Below are positions 1 to 12,200 of a stretch of 64,000 bases of DNA, piece after piece. The first letter of the stretch is position 1; every line of letters begins with the position of its first letter. The translations under genes and the position numbers were made by a program. The notes under the pieces are model-generated. The model did no database searches. It saw only the letters and a list, made by a program, of their open reading frames with translations, and was not told where the DNA came from. Location of the stretch: positions 39,283,457 to 39,347,456 of the forward strand of contig OX243816.1 in NCBI GenBank assembly GCA_945859605.1. The letters are read 5' to 3'. Source of the DNA: Lumbricus rubellus (Eukaryota; Annelida; Clitellata; Crassiclitellata; Lumbricidae).

Positions 1-378
1 TGTAGGTCACAGCTATAGGTCGATCGATCTGCCCATTTTAATTGCTGTTGACCTGTTGAGTCAAAATTCTTTGAAATTGGTGATTTCGTCTTTAGTCCTA
101 CATGATATACATCTAATTATTACTTCGACTTGCTGAACAACTTTAGGCCTACTTCCATGAAGCGACCCAGCTGCAGATTTTGTAGGCTTATTGCTGGCGC
201 CGTCACGTACTGCACTGCATGGACACCATTATCAGTCCTAGCTTATAATTATCTGCCGAAATTAAGAAAAGCTAAGAGCTAAGCAACAATTAGATCATTC
301 TTTCGCGTGTATAATTAGGCCTAGTAAGCTAAAGATTGGAAAAAATTATGAATTGCTTATTAAGTGCTGTACGTACGT
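1..378. other. Left-edge non-coding sequence
   Basis: AT-rich sequence with several TAGGCCTA words and no exon or repeat that I recognise. It probably lies in an intron of the partial gene whose last exons are at 2013-2745, because the 5' exons of that gene are not found in this window. Confidence 0.4.
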
Positions 379-386
379 ACGTAATA

Positions 387-1533
387 CAGTGATGTAGTCG
401 AGTCCAACTAAGCCGAGTCCGAGACCGAGTCCGAGTCCAGCTAAGCCGAGTCCGAGTCGAGTCCGAGTCCAAAGGGGTTCGAGTCCGAGTCCGAGTCACG
501 AAGGGTCGAGTCCAAGTCCGAGTCCGAGTCCAGTAACACCAAGATCCACTGCAACACTCAATAGGCCTATTGTGGCATAGAAAAAAATATCGATACAATA
601 TATGGAAAAAACTTAATGTAATTTTATCCAAATTGAACTTTAAAAGTACTGAATTTGATAAAGTTTTATTCGATAATCTGGCCAAAAGGAATGGATACAA
701 ATTCTTCCACTGCCAAACAAGTTCAACAGTGGAGTCTCTTATGTTGAGATTTGCGACCAAAACTGCCACCCATCAGCAATGCCTTTGCTTTCAAAGTAGC
801 CTAAAATTATAATGTTCGGAGTCTGTGTCAATATAATACCCCAGCACAGACCAACTAAGTGCTACGGCATTTCCTACATGCTGCAACCGACCAATTGTGT
901 AGTATCTGCTTATCTATTAATGGAGATTTAAATAAACCTCCAATAGACACATTCAACCACTATCCTCATTTGTCTTATCCGTGAATATCTAGATAATATA
1001 GAAAACTATGAAAGCATATTAATGCCAAGTTTATTGAGATGCCAAAATATCACATTTTATTTCCACCGTATGCATGCCATGAACGCCTGGTTATGTTTGT
1101 GTTTATGCATCTATAGGCTCAAATTCAAATATTTCCAATCGCCCCTCCCGTAACCCCACACCGACCATACATCAAATACACCTGTAATTAACTTCGCTTG
1201 CCTTGTGGTCAGCGGTGCCCAGTCATCCGTCACATTACTTCAATGTTCTGTATTAGTTCAGGTTACAAGCAGGTACAAGGGCTCCTTTGTTTGAGTTGAG
1301 TGATGAACAAAGCAGACGAAATGTCTGAATTGGTTGTGGCAATACAGTTTCTGGCCTGCTCCACGGAGAATTCGTGACTCGGAGACCGAGTCACCGAGTC
1401 AAGTTTCAAGTCCAGGGCTTCGAGTCCGAGTCCAAGTCCTGACTGTCCGAGTCCAAGTCCGAGTCCGAGTCCGCAGAAAATCGGTCTCGAGTCGGACTCG
1501 AGTCTTTTGCCGGACTCGAGTCCTACATCACTG
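387..1533. mobile_element. hAT-like non-autonomous transposon with GAGTCC arrays
   Basis: The 1147-bp element begins CAGTGATGTAGTCGAGTCC and ends, on the opposite strand, CAGTGATGTAGGACTCGAG. It is flanked by a perfect 8-bp target-site duplication, ACGTAATA (379-386 and 1534-1541), which is the hallmark of hAT transposition. Both subterminal zones (about 395-540 and 1377-1525) are arrays of the hexamer GAGTCC/GAGTCN, which produces spurious SDSDT/RTRTR-type open frames on both strands. The middle has no recognisable transposase. A shorter relative lies at 50508-50884. Confidence 0.85.
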
Positions 1534-1732
1534 ACGTAATATGCCAAGCAAATTTCTGTCCAGGGTAACGGCCTCTGTTGTCATAGACCCTGGTCAAATC
1601 GGATCCATCAGCAGACGTAGCCTAGCTAAATGAGAACTGCCGGGGATGCCCCTCGAGGGGTCCAAACCATAATAGACTATTTCTTCGGACCCCTACACAT
1701 GTCAGTTAGACTAGATCCATAGGTGCAATCAC

Positions 1733-1870
1733 GTCCTAAAAGTTGGGTGGGACCATAATGAATCACGTCCTAAAAGTTGGGTGGGACCATAATGAATCAC
1801 GTCCTAGAAGTTGGGGGACCATAATAATAAAGTTAGGGGACCACTCAAAAGTTGGGGGGACGCGTCCCGT
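1733..1870 (+). repeat. Short tandem repeat, ~44-bp unit, about 2.5-3 copies
   Basis: The unit starts AATCACGTCCTAAAAGTTGG and continues GTGGGACCATAATG. It recurs at about 1734, 1779 and 1794-1840, the last copies being truncated and diverged. No coding potential is apparent. Confidence 0.7.
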
Positions 1871-2012
1871 GGGTCCCATAGGGTGGTTGCGCCTATGACT
1901 AGATCCAATTGTCTTTTTTACTCACCTAACTCAAAGTAGGCCTACGTGGATCAAAATCTGAACCCGGTCCGTTATTGTTCTACAATAATTCTCATATTAT
2001 TGGATTGTGTAG

Positions 2013-2745
2013 ACTACGTCTGTGAACGAGGTATCGATCCTTTGGTGTACGTCGACGTTTATTTGGGAGAAGAATCGAGAAGACGTCTACAACAGCTTCC
2101 ATTTGTTCAAGAATTCGTTGGCAGGTTAATTGGGTTTATTAGACTGAATCTTAGTAGTAGGCCTATAGTAATAATAATAATAATACATGTAGCCTAGGTA
2201 TGATGTAGCCTACGTAGGCCCTGATAAAATAAGAGCATTAATAATTAATTATAGCACCATTTTAATAGGCCTAGTTATATAATTTTATGCACATGTAACA
2301 GGCTAATTAACAGCGCCATAATTATAAATTATTAGAGCTCTGGAGTACCAGACGTAGCCCGGTATATTTAAGTTTTTCGCCTCCACTCAACCGCCTGAAA
2401 AATCGGAAAAATCAACTTAGTAAAGTACCTACTGCTCTGCAGTCTGGACAACCTGACACTTTTTAGCTAGTTGTTTGTCAATGTTCTTTCAGACTGAGGG
2501 ATTCGCTGGTGTTTGTACTGACTCCCCATCCAGAGTGTATGGAGGATGATGGAATTCGCAGATGTCCCAATATCGAAGAACTGAACACATTTACGCAGAG
2601 GATGTTGTCTGTATTGGACGAGTTAAAGATACCTTTCAAGGTTATCGAGGTCCTTGATCGTCAGTCTCGTCGACAGCAAGTCCTAGAAGAAGTATTGAAG
2701 ATGAAGCCGCAAGTGGTAAACACCTCCGTTCTACCCAAAGAATGA
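2013..2745 (+). CDS. NadR/Ttd14-like AAA_28 P-loop ATPase, C-terminal exons (partial)
   Basis: Two exons, 2013-2124 and 2493-2745, join in phase (AG+A gives Arg across the junction). Both intron ends are canonical: acceptor TGTGTAG|AC, donor GGCAG|GTTAAT, acceptor TTCTTTCAG|AC. The join reads ERGIDPLVYVDVYLGEE, then a linker, then RLRDSLVFVLTPHPE and DDGIRRCPNIEEL, ending at TGA. This resembles the C-terminal half of the AAA_28 family (NadR-type nicotinamide riboside kinases and animal Ttd14-like proteins): an acidic/DR-x-x-D segment, a hydrophobic strand ending in P, the DDGxR motif and a final helix. The P-loop exons are not visible and should lie left of the window, so the gene is partial. 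The family assignment rests on motif memory; the exon structure is firmer. The hAT element at 387-1533 probably sits in the preceding intron. Confidence 0.6.
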
Positions 2746-2754
2746 CAGGCAAAA

Positions 2755-2945
2755 ACAAAGCTGTTTTTAGGAATTTTTAGAACTGCACAACTCCTTTTCC
2801 TTCCCATCCTCCATGGCAAATTACTTCCAATCGGAGGACAATGACAATTTTTTGCTAGTTTTAACTGTACAGTACTTCTACAACTGCACAAATCCATTTA
2901 GAACTGCACATTTTGTGTACAACTGCACGTTAAAAAATCGCTGGA
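2755..2945. repeat. Dispersed repeat copy 1 (related to 27955-28125)
   Basis: The sequence just after the stop codon of the upstream gene resembles 27955-28125. Shared blocks include a CTCCTTTTCC..TCCATGG stretch, AAATTACT..AAT and CATTTAGAACTGCACATT, in the same order and strand. It probably forms part of the gene's 3' UTR. No terminal repeats or target duplication were found, so the element class is unknown. Confidence 0.55.
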
Positions 2946-3032
2946 CAAAAACCTCTGACATTGTTAGCTGATGTGTAGTTGTGTACACGATTAGGTTATA
3001 GAAGTTATCGATCTCTGCAAAACACAGTGCTG

Positions 3033-3038
3033 AATAAA
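3033..3038 (+). terminator. Candidate polyadenylation signal AATAAA
   Basis: A canonical AATAAA lies 288 nt after the stop codon of the AAA_28-like gene, a usual 3' UTR length. No other AATAAA lies closer to the stop. Confidence 0.45.
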
Positions 3039-5242
3039 AGCTTTGCTCTCATCCAGGTTAGTGCTCTGTTGGAGTCGGGACATGCCAAAATGGCATAGGG
3101 TTGGCAATGCCAAAATTAATGTGGACATTTCATATGGAAAGAACGTTCAACTAAAATGCAGCTCAGCCTCTGTTTAACAACTGCCAGCAGACAAATTATG
3201 TTCCACATAGTAATCTGCTAAATACATGTATAAACACGTAACTTGTCATTACGGTTTTGAACTATTTATTCATTTAAATGCACTAATATCTTCTTTCACA
3301 AATATATAATTCAGAACACGGTTCTTAACTGGCATTTGATTAACGATGAAAGAAAAACACGACTGTGCCCTGAGTCGAGAAAAAAAGCATTGACAAGCAT
3401 AATGTTTTTTATATGATTACGTTACTGAATAATGTTACCAAACGATAGCATTACCAAACATTAAGGTCACATAATAACAACGTTACCAAATCACAACATT
3501 ACCAAAATGCCGTTACAAGGCGATAATTTTACCAGATGACAATGCTAACAGACAATAGGGTTACGAACATTTCTAATAAAAATAACATCACAAAACAATA
3601 ACATTACCAGTTTACATTTGAAAAAATAATCTCACTGTTACGGTGAACCATGTAACCTGAAAGTGCTCAAGAAACTTTTTTCGCCTGTTTTTTTTCATTC
3701 TTCAGATCTTTCATGATTCAGCACTACGTAAATGTCCAAATGTTTGCAATTATGTATCACCTTTTGCAACTTCTCAAAGGTGCTGATACACAACTTTAGA
3801 TCTAATGGAACTGAAAACGTGTGTTTGAAGGCGAGTTGTATACCATTCTGTAGTTCTATTAAAATAAAAGAACTGACCTATTAAGTCTGCAAGTCATGTT
3901 CATCAAGTGTCGGTTATTTATCACAAGTTAAATTTAACTGACGTTCAGAATTTGTTACATCAAAAGATTCAGATAATAAAAAAGGTGTCTTATAACAATA
4001 GTCCTTAAATGTCGTGGCATGGTCTGGTCTGACCTATCACTCTGGCCTAAACGGAACTTACAGAAGCCAACAGCATTTCAACAAGTAGACAAACTTCTCT
4101 AAATCTCTCAAGCTTTTCTGTTTTATGTGGCATGACAATTGTCAATTTAAGACATGACACACACCGGGATGACAATGGTGAATGAATGAACGCATGACCA
4201 GTCAACCATACCTTAATTATAACGTAATAAACATTCTGCGTCAAAGCACGTCAATGTAACAAAACAGTCGAACATCTACTGAACCCATAATTATTTAAAG
4301 CTTCCAATGGAAATGTACGACGATGCGTCATAAAAACTCCAGCTGCCAGCTTTAATTACCACGAGCACAATCATAACTCGGCAGCTGGAACTGGTTAATA
4401 TCGTCCGGTGCAAAACTACAGAAACATCCAATTTTAACGCATTGTTTTGGTCACGTGGTCTAAAGAAACTATACAATATGAGATTTATGTACCGTACGTC
4501 TGTATAATATAGCTGACCTGCAAGAGCCACTACTACTCGCTCAATAGTAAAAAAAATATATGGCACACAGAACAGCTGCTTTGAAAGGGATCAACAGATT
4601 CATCATTAGGAACTCGTTTATAATCCTTGGTGCTACGGAAATGCTCCAATACCGGTAACTGTTGTCTACAATTCTTAACAAAAAACTATGTAATGCATTT
4701 GGCTAGAGAATAGCACATAAGGCCTACTTGTGCACTCTAACCATGGGCCAGAAATATGACCAAAAAATAACGGATTGATTTGATCCAGCGGCTGTATTAA
4801 GAACACGATTCAGTACTCGTTTCTGTACAATGTGCGTTACCAAGGCACTACGAACAGTTCATTTACAAAGTGACCTAAATACACATAACTAAAAATAGTC
4901 TTCAAAATGTAAATCTAAACACAACTCTAAAACCGTCCGGTCTTTTGGAATAATATATCGATTTGCTATAAAAATATATATATTTGTGAACTGAGCAAAA
5001 AAAGCTTCACGAATCTACGTTAATTCGTCGTCGATTTTCGATCGTTGATGGAAATGGCGTCAACAATGGCGGCGACGAATATCGCAACGAAATGGAAAAA
5101 AAGTTCAGAGGCACAAAGGTTACGATGCTGAACGCGTGCTGTCTTAATTCATACGTCAAATGAACAATCTCGCTTGTCTGTAAAATGAAACAGTAATTTT
5201 CATCAACATACTCTTTAATAAAGAAGCTTTTTTACACTGATA
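3039..5242. other. Intergenic AT-rich sequence
   Basis: No exon was recognised. Between about 3415 and 3615 there is a degenerate tandem repeat of roughly 20 bp built on the words GTTACCAAA and ACAATGTTACC. The rest is plain AT-rich sequence; its short open frames have no flanking splice sites or protein-like composition. Confidence 0.4.
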
Positions 5243-5563
5243 AGGCCTTTAAAAAAATGTTGTGTTTCCGGTAACCCGGAATAAATAACTTTTTTAACAT
5301 TTGTATTGACATAACAGAAAAGACATCAACAAAATGAAATTAATAGGACTGTTTTCTAGAGCAGTTTTAGGTGCAGACAGTCGGGAAATAGGCAGTTTAT
5401 ACTTGCTTAGAACACGTACTTTGTTGCAGCGTGTACCTTTGTGCAAAAAAGACTAGTGGATATACTTTTTCGGATAGTCACTTTACCAAAATAAAAATAT
5501 TTTTCGACCTACCTACCCAATTTTTTAGCTCTGTTACCGGAAACACAACCTTTTTTTAGGCCT
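5243..5563. mobile_element. Short TIR element, AGGCCT...GTTGTGTTTCCGGTAAC family, copy 1
   Basis: The left end reads AGGCCTTTAAAAAAATGTTG followed by TGTTTCCGGTAAC. The right end, reverse-complemented, reads AGGCCTAAAAAAAGGTTGTG followed by TTTCCGGTAAC. The interior, with a core TTAATAGGACTGTTTTCTAG and a long CAGACAGTCGGGAAATAGG block, is nearly identical to 45731-46156. Two copies with the same ends establish a mobile MITE family. No convincing target duplication was found, so the superfamily is unknown. Confidence 0.7.
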
Positions 5564-6284
5564 AATTGATTGTCAATTCCTTAATAAGAAATTCATGACC
5601 TTCCCTGCTTCAAGCACTAAAATTGGAGGTCATCAGCCTGCTGAGTGAAGACTTTTATAATTTTCTCAGGGCTTTGAAATTGTGTATTATTCGTTTTATT
5701 GTCTCTCCCGCAAACAAATTTTGGTTTAGGCAGAAAAGCACTTAGAAAACCAATGAATTTATTAAACAGGTATAATGGTATATCTATCTCCTGAAGCATT
5801 CAGGTATCTTTAAAGGCATTATTTCCAGTTATTTTCTGGATCACTAACCCATTACCAATATAACAAGCCTGTTAATACTTAAGAATTGGTAATAAAATCT
5901 CTGTAATTTGGCATGATTATTCGCTTCATGTGAGCCTTTTGCTCTTTTTCTTCTTATTATTTAAGAAGTTTTATATAGTGCCTTTTCAAGGTAGGCTACT
6001 CAGAAGAATCCTGGCTCAACCACGGCTAAATACAACAGTTTTTGAGATTCTTGAAGAACAGAGTGACGTCACTGACGTGGTCCCTTAAGTATGCATATTA
6101 TAACAACAGTATATGATAAAAACTACTTATGCATTGAGTTTAATTACTGTGAATTGCAACTTGCTTTGCTGCTTGGGTTAAAAAAAAGAATTGAATTATC
6201 ATTGTTAAACCAATCAAAAACAAAATGAATTGAATTGTAATTGTTAAAACCAAGTTTAAGTACCTTCTGCTTTGTCGTCGGGAA
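5564..6284. other. Sequence downstream of the syntaxin stop codon
   Basis: Probably 3' UTR and downstream flank of the minus-strand syntaxin gene. It is AT-rich. At 6059 the block CAGAGTGACGTCACTG, which contains the CRE-like palindrome TGACGTCA, also occurs inside the MITE at 38455-38794. No exon was seen. Confidence 0.35.
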
Positions 6285-9200
6285 TCATGACAGTCCGATG
6301 GACAGAGCAATAATAAGCACCAGTATTACAACGGTTATGACCACACACAGAATGATGAAAATCTTTTTCTGTAAGAAGAAGAGTTCTTATGTAAACAACC
6401 AACATAATCACCTTTACCACAATAATCTATAATTTCATCGTCATAATTAAAAAGCGATATAATTATTAGCAACAGCAGAGGGCCTTTAATAATACAAAAG
6501 ATAATTAAGTTGGGAAGAATAAAATTACTCAAAAATTGTTTCAACTGTTTTTCCATAGACACAAGCCTGAATGCCAACATAATAAAACCATTATATGGTT
6601 TGGGCACAAAAATGGGCTGCATGTGATACCAGCCTGGAAAAGCTATAGTTGTAAGAGACACACAGTTAATGTTAGATATAGTTATCAGTTGAGATTTAGT
6701 TGAATCAAGCCTTTTCTTTGATAGCCCAGTTCTTTGGAATGGCCTTCCTTTAGAGCTGCGATTAAACCCTGAAATCAATTTGAAATCTCCCTTATCAAAC
6801 CTAAAACTTCTTTTTCGGCATGTTGGAGTTGGGAGCATCTTCAAAAGAACGCCACATAAATTTCCAAATAAATGAATCAGAACAGATTTAGTTATAAGAA
6901 GGTTACAGCTTTTCATGAAGATGCAAGTGACCTATGACCTTTTTCAGTTTCCATTAAGCATTCTAAAATGTTAGCTCGAACCCCCAAAAGTCATAGCAAA
7001 TGGCAAATTATCACTCTCAAGCTAATATTATAATCTACAATGTCAAATATTTTCTTTACATGAAGTCATAAAAAATAAAAAAAGTTCTTACTTTTCTTCA
7101 TATAAAGTCATAAAATAAAGAAGCTTTTACTTTTCTGGCACTTTTCCGATAAGTGAGAGCTTTGTGAGTTTCTTCGATCGCCGATCCAATATAATTGTGA
7201 GTTTGATCGATGTTGTACTCGATCGAATCGATCATTTCTCCCTGAACAAATAAAAAACAAGAACTTACTAAAAATGGAAACTGCCAGAATAAATTTTGGA
7301 CAGATCTATACTTTGATCACAAGGAGTACTCATCGTCCCTTTTGCCTGCACAGCTACCAAACAGAATTCGTCTCTTCTCGGAGGTTGGCCTCTCGCTTTG
7401 AAACAGGTTCCCTTTGGCGGTGTGCTTACCTGCAAAACCCATGCTGACTCCCCCATGTGCATCTCAAAACTATCCTTTTTAGTCGTGCTGTCTCAAAACC
7501 ACTCATGGGTCTTTCACACTCGAAGCACCTCTAGCTGGTGTGCACTGTGAGAGGTACTTCATAAACTTACAGCTATAATACAAAACAATGCACTGTAATA
7601 TATTATGGCACAGTACAATAAAGCAGGCTCCTGAGAACAATAAAGTAGGCTCCTGAGAACAATAAAGAAGGCTTCTGAGTACAATAAAGCAGGCTTCAGA
7701 GTACTACTTCCTGGAGCTGTGCCATATAAATTTCGGAATGCATGAATGAACAAACGAATGAATGACGGTGTCTGACCTGCTGTTCGACAAGAAGCGATAT
7801 ATCAACGAACATGTCGTGCACTTCTCGGAGACTCTTCTCGAGACGGAGGATGTCCTCATGCCGATCCTCAATGTCCTTCAGCAACTGCTTTGTCTGATGC
7901 GTCTGAACAATTATCTACAAGACAAAGAAAAGAACAATAGCCTCAGTTTTTGCCTCTGCAGCAGAAAAAACGAGTCTGCATCAAGGAGTTTATTATAAAT
8001 GATGCAGAGTCTACTACCTTAATCGTAAACATTGTTCAGAATTTAGAAATGCCTGAGCTACAAAAGCACCGCCACTCCCCCCCATGTCTGCCCATTCTGA
8101 TCAGTCGTTTGATTCCCAATTTAACCCTTTACCAACCACACTTACACAGTGTAGTTACATGGTATGGAAAATATCCTATACCGTCGATCGGTAAAGGGTT
8201 AAGACTTATCACTTTCAAATTCTAGGCTTACAGACTGACATTATGGATACTCGATTTGTACTTCTATGCATACAAACATACTGACTGGCTATTGACCTGA
8301 TTATAGTTCCCACTTGATGCAACACATTGGCTTATGCATTGTGCAGCAATATACAACGTTGCCATAGAAGTGACAAATTATAGGTACACTGGTAAGTAAA
8401 AGTAAAATGTTACAAGTACAAGTAACAAATTACAAGTACATCTCCTACATTTTATATTCTCTTGAGAGCTGTGCTATACAATAAGTGTCTTCAAACACGC
8501 ATGCCTCTGACATGCACGCAATCTTATGCACATACACTTCACAGCCATAACCACAAACATATATCGCTAGAAGCAAAGAAATTTCTCAATCATACAACCA
8601 CAGAATAAAAACTGACCCCTTGTGTAAAGTCTGACAGATCGCCGGCTTCAAGCATATCTTCTATTTCTGCGTCTGTTACGGCTTTATTATTCGCTGCAAA
8701 ATAAATAGAATTTTAAGTAACGTTTACCACACACAGAGATTCTGTTCTAGTACTACTCGTCAAAGAACGAATCATCAAGGGACTACTCGTCAAAGGATGA
8801 TTCATCAAGGGACTACTCATCGGAAGACTATTCATCAAAAAGTCTGTTGATGCAGGGACGTTCTATCAAGGATACCAACGTAAAGAATTTTATCAAAGCT
8901 TTAAAAATACATTAAATCAAAATGCCATACAGAAATGGATATACCTAGTTTTAATAGCATACGACTATAGTACAACTATAGTACACATGCTACATTCAAG
9001 TCCATGGTGTTGTAGAAAAACTTAAGTGTCTTGCAAGTCAAATCCCGCCAACAATAGCATGTGGTAAAAAGCAATGGTAGGTATATGTGTAACCAAAGCC
9101 AGCATGGTCTGTGAGTGACTCTGACGAGATTTCTTGAAGGGGTGCTATATAAATCCATTGAATTAATGAATACATCTTTTATTGTAAATAAACATAGATC

Positions 9201-12200
9201 TTTATTGTACTGTTGGGTATCAGTCAGCAAGCGGGGAACCAGAAGTTGAGTTCCGCTGTTGGTAGACCAGTGAGAATATTTAGTGAGTTTTGAAGTATCG
9301 GGTAATTGTTGATTGAAATGTTGATTGCAGAAAAGAGCTTACTGATTGCGAGTTGTCGTTGAATGCGATCTTTGCAAAGATCTCGGAATTGAATCTGATG
9401 ATTGTTGTATTCAGTCATCACATCAATAAACTTCCTCGATAGCATGCCGTGCTGGGAAAGACAAATTTAAAACAGAATTAATCATATTTAACTATTATAC
9501 ATGATATATGAAGCATCTAGCTGGTAAATGTAGAGACGCCTTTTGAAACAGTTTAACAATTATGTTGCCATAAAAATTATCATCATTATTGTATTAAAAC
9601 ATTTATAAAGTGCCTGTAATAGGGTGAACCGTTCATTTCAACTAACAACAATGGACAAGACATGACTTGAAAGGTCTGGATATGTAGCCAGTAGATTGTC
9701 AGGTTTTTAACTCACTTCCCAGTATGAAAGAACTCCCAATTGATACTTGGCAACGTTCTTGTCACAATAGATAACCTATTATACTTTTAGATTTTTAAAA
9801 ATAAATATAAGCTCAACTGGAATCTGGAAAGCAGATAAATGCACGAACCTGCGCTCGACGTATTCTTAAATCAGCGCTTGTGAAATGTGATTCCTCATCC
9901 TGTTTAATCTGCTTTTCAATTTCTAAATCAAACAACAAATTTCTTTAAATTTCATCAGCGTTATTAAGTCATTGTATTGTTACAGTCGTTGTGGGTTGTT
10001 TATTTAATTTAAATCACAGATTTAGACAACCTCATCAAGATATACTTGTCAAAGGCATTTCCCACCTTACAATATAAAGCCATAGTTGCAGAAATTTTGT
10101 TGAGTGCTTAATGGCAAAACATTCTAACAAAGAATAGCTTCCAACCTGTTGCTATAACTGACTGTTGCTTTTTCCTTTGCTTATTGAACATGAAATATGC
10201 CTTTAATTTAGACCACTATTCGAATACTTACACCAAGCTAATGTACGAATTCAACTCAAAGCAAAGAAATTGGTAAGTTTTTGCTTATTGGCAAATAAAA
10301 TACAAAAAATAGAAGTCTAAGAAAGCTGTTTTTAGTGAATAAATGAATGGCTACCATAATTTAATTCGAATGCCTCAGTACCACTGACTAATGCCTTCTT
10401 GTCTGATAGTAGCAATGAAACACAATTAGATGCAAATATAATATATCTCAAATACCTTTTAACTTGTTACGAACAGCTTGAGAAGATGATGTAATGCCAG
10501 TCATTAACGTTTCCAAATCCTTTTTCATTTCTGAAAGTCAGGATTCACAGCATCAACAGAACTTTAAACACAGTCAAAGATGAATGTGAAAAACGTAGAG
10601 AATAACCATTCTCACAAACACCACTTGTTACCACCACAGGTAATTAAGATTATCATCCTCGACATCATTGTTGTCATCGTCGTTGCCGCCGCCACCCCAC
10701 CCCCATTATAGTTATTGCCTTTTATTAATTTGCCAATTTCTAAATTAATGCTTCATACTATCACGAATTGAAAATTAAATGAGTTACATAAAGGCTGGCA
10801 AAGGCACCAGCATACTCCCAAGTGCAGAACCAGGCCTCAGGGAGAAAGTCAGAAGAAAAATTCAGTGAAAGTACTTAGTAAAAGATAGGCAAGGAAACAG
10901 CGAAATTGCTATTAGGGTTGAGAGACATAGGAAGGCAGTAGACATGATAGATCATCCAACAGAGCTATACTGGGCAACTTATGCCCAATTAATTATAAGC
11001 CTAGCTGACCTCCTATGACCTTGACAGAATTTGCTTCCTTTCACGGATAAAGTGCCAGTATCTCTCGACATGTATCACAGTCAACAGTGTAATAATGATT
11101 CTATAGTCGTCCGATGGCATTTAATTGTAAACCTTGTAATTAAATTCTGTTCAGATCTAAACTGTAAAACCAATAGTAGTATGACTCCTGTAAATGTTAT
11201 TGCTGATGTTATTATTGCCAATTGTTATTCATTTATTTATTATTATTTCTATAGATTTGGGATGATTGACTATTTAGATAACAAACCTCCATCTGTTCTG
11301 TTCAATCGACTTGCAGCTGTAGGCTACTTGGTGTAAACTTTCTAAGTATTCCTAAGCAGACTATTGATACTGGTGTTAATGCTGCTTGTCTTTGTAAGTG
11401 CTTATGGTTTCATGATGTGAGGTTCTGCAGCTAATACTCTACTGTTATTATTATAATTATTATTATTATTAGTAGTAGTAGTAGTAGTAGTAGTAGTAGG
11501 CCTAGTAGTAGTAGTAGTAGTAGTAGTATTATTTGTTGTTAAAACTATAATAAGTTATTATGGTTATCGCTGTGGAATTGCTAATTAAGTTTCAGTCTAG
11601 TCAAGTCTAGTAGCATGTATGCTGTGAAAACATTCATGCACAATAATTATTAAGGAAGATGGTCAGGATAGTATAAGCTACTAGCTTAATTGCTGGCTCC
11701 TGTTGCACTGTACTTAGTTGTTCATGATTGTATCAACAGAGTTAAACATGTGCAATAAACAATAAACAATTAAATAAAATTAAAGTTCCGTAACAGCTAA
11801 CAAACTTTAAGTAGCATATAAAAATGCCTAACAAAAATAAATAGTAGGGTATAGCAAAATAAATGTTTAACAGATGAATTTAGCTAGAATTAACTTTTGC
11901 AAAGAGTAGGATGGGGAAGAGATGCTTATTGGTACGTATGCGGGGGGTTTCCACTAAATGTACGAGTCGCAACAGGGGTGGGGGCTGTTGGGAGGTGTCG
12001 AAAATACAATTTTTTCAACGTAATATATGGACGGGCCAATACTACACGACTAAAAGACAGAGTTCAATCAGGATATTGAAATTTATGCAACATCATCTGA
12101 TCCACCTGCTGACTGTGAATGATGGTTATACAATGGCTTTATGCTTTATGCAGCCATCATAATTACACTAATGACACAACAAACAATCATCATCATCATC

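Noticed and set aside
329..769. Minus-strand 146-residue frame rich in RTRT/SDSD
   Set aside because: Caused by the GAGTCC hexamer array inside the hAT element at 387-1533.
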